From Pararhizobium sp. A13 (GTDB lineage Bacteria > Pseudomonadota > Alphaproteobacteria > Rhizobiales > Rhizobiaceae): 64,000 nt of DNA. Location of the stretch: positions 1,685,001-1,749,000 of the forward strand of contig NZ_CP149510.1 in the NCBI RefSeq assembly GCF_040126305.1. The letters are read 5' to 3'. The stretch's first letter is position 1, and each line of letters starts with the position of its first letter. Of this stretch, positions 63,263-64,000 are shown piece by piece. The position numbers and the translations under genes are program-made. The notes under the pieces are model-generated. The model had not been told where the DNA came from and searched no databases. It worked only from the letters and a program-made list of their open reading frames with translations.

Positions 63263-64000
63263 TCATTTTATCGTTGGGCCACAGTGATCCGGCGAAGACC
63301 CGGCCTGCCGCGCGCCGCAATCCTTCGCCGCAATCTTCTGCTTGCCAGCCGTCTGACCCATCATGCCGCTGACGTGGTTCGCGTAGTTGTCGCGGGTGTC
63401 CGCGTCGACGACGGCGATTGGGGCCGCGAGGATTAGCCCGGCTGCGCTGCCCGCCGCCGCGGCCGCCCCCGTGGTTCCAGCGAGGATCGTGTCGCCCAGG
63501 CCGACCTTGCTGTCCGTCAGCGTCTGACCATCGGAGATGCGCGCTCCGATGAGTTGCACGACCTCCGGCGATTCCGCGAATTTTGAGTGATGCAGATCGT
63601 CGCCCGCTTTGACCTTGGTGAGGTCGATGACGGTGATCTTGTTGTCCGCCATCTCCTGCTTGTACGGGTCCATCTCAGGATCGATGGAGCCCAGCCGCGG
63701 GATGTCGCCCCAGACCCGGCGGGAGAAGGCGAGGGCCCGGTCGTCGCGGGATACGAACAGCGTGAACCGCGGGTGCTGACTGCCCATGTCCTCGATCTGC
63801 GAACGAAATACATCGACATCCACATCCGGGGCGGCCAGCATCACGTTCTTGAACTTTGCTGGCAGGCCGTCGTTGCGGATCGCCATCTGGCGCAGCGCTT
63901 CCAGCGCCAGCCAGTTCCCCATCGAGTGTGCGAGGATCGAGACTTCCTTCACCTCTTTGTCCTTCGCGAGATACTGGAACAGCGTCTCAAGGGCATTGCG
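63263..64000 (-). CDS. alpha/beta hydrolase, DUF900 type (5' end outside window)
   Basis: At least 245 residues; the frame runs past base 64000. The nucleophile elbow is LAHSMGNWLALEAL, and the middle NVMLAAPDVDVDVFRSQI fits the DUF900 esterase/lipase-like family. The C-terminus carries an Ala/Gly-rich stretch (LAGTTGAAAAAGSAAGLILA) that may be a membrane-associated hairpin. It lies 32 bp upstream of the barrel genes on the same strand, so a joint role at the envelope is possible. Confidence 0.8.
   Translation of the reverse strand, partial: RNALETLFQYLAKDKEVKEVSILAHSMGNWLALEALRQMAIRNDGLPAKFKNVMLAAPDVDVDVFRSQIEDMGSQHPRFTLFVSRDDRALAFSRRVWGDIPRLGSIDPEMDPYKQEMADNKITVIDLTKVKAGDDLHHSKFAESPEVVQLIGARISDGQTLTDSKVGLGDTILAGTTGAAAAAGSAAGLILAAPIAVVDADTRDNYANHVSGMMGQTAGKQKIAAKDCGARQAGSSPDHCGPTIK

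Overview
The window comes from a chromosome of the Rhizobiaceae (Rhizobium/Ensifer/Neorhizobium group, an alphaproteobacterium). The evidence is an rkp polyketide/acyl-transferase cluster of the Sinorhizobium type, the rhizobial L-rhamnose locus (rhaDI divergent from rhaRSTPQUK), a eukaryotic-type glutamine synthetase glnII, a che operon in the order icpA-cheS-cheY1-cheA-cheW-cheR-cheB-cheY2-cheD-cheT, a RIME-like intergenic repeat, and the core block murA-DUF2948-hisD-UPF0262-phosphatase-infA-maf-yacG-tRNA-Phe. Species cannot be fixed from the sequence alone.

Layout. 1-9.8 kb (minus): rkpH (partial), rkpG, rkpA, the lipid/acyl part of K-antigen (capsule) synthesis. 10.1-10.9 kb: small proteins, including a lipoprotein. 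11.0-16.0 kb (minus): a tightly overlapping five-gene operon that looks like a partner-switching system (two STAS proteins, one fused to a methyltransferase; two HATPase-type proteins; a Cache-HAMP-PP2C phosphatase), followed upstream by a GGDEF-EAL protein. 18.4-25.9 kb: an island bounded by a repeat of the tRNA-Thr 3' end and carrying a decayed integrase. Its cargo is an RNA-repair/RNA-quality-control module: rtcR, a sigma-54 promoter, a Ro60 (TROVE) protein, a tandem array of Y-RNA genes, and rtcB. 26-32.2 kb: core housekeeping genes. 32.2-39.4 kb: a beheaded repeat-protein gene, a small oxidase-I-like membrane protein, an adenylate cyclase, glnII, and small proteins. 39.6-50.6 kb: L-rhamnose catabolism and uptake, with an apparent one-base frameshift in rhaT. 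51.4-60.0 kb: chemotaxis operon. 60.0-64.0 kb: accessory genes (formylglycine-generating-enzyme-like protein, an MscS pseudogene, two outer-membrane barrels, and a partial alpha/beta hydrolase).

The most striking item is 21.98-22.95 kb. It is not a run of ordinary tRNAs. It holds six, probably seven, tandem RNA units between Ro60 and rtcB. Each of the six clear units has the same Ro-binding-type stem: an outer helix closing at a CGA-type end, an AUGCC internal loop, an inner 8-9 bp helix, then UACA. The pairing is maintained by covariation. The stem encloses a variable module: a circularly permuted tRNA-like domain (one with a discriminator base and CCA), a second type of permuted tRNA opened in the D-loop and retaining an anticodon-like arm, or (last unit) a non-tRNA hairpin loop. 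With rtcR and a -24/-12 promoter next to it, the whole block probably responds to RNA damage through RtcR.
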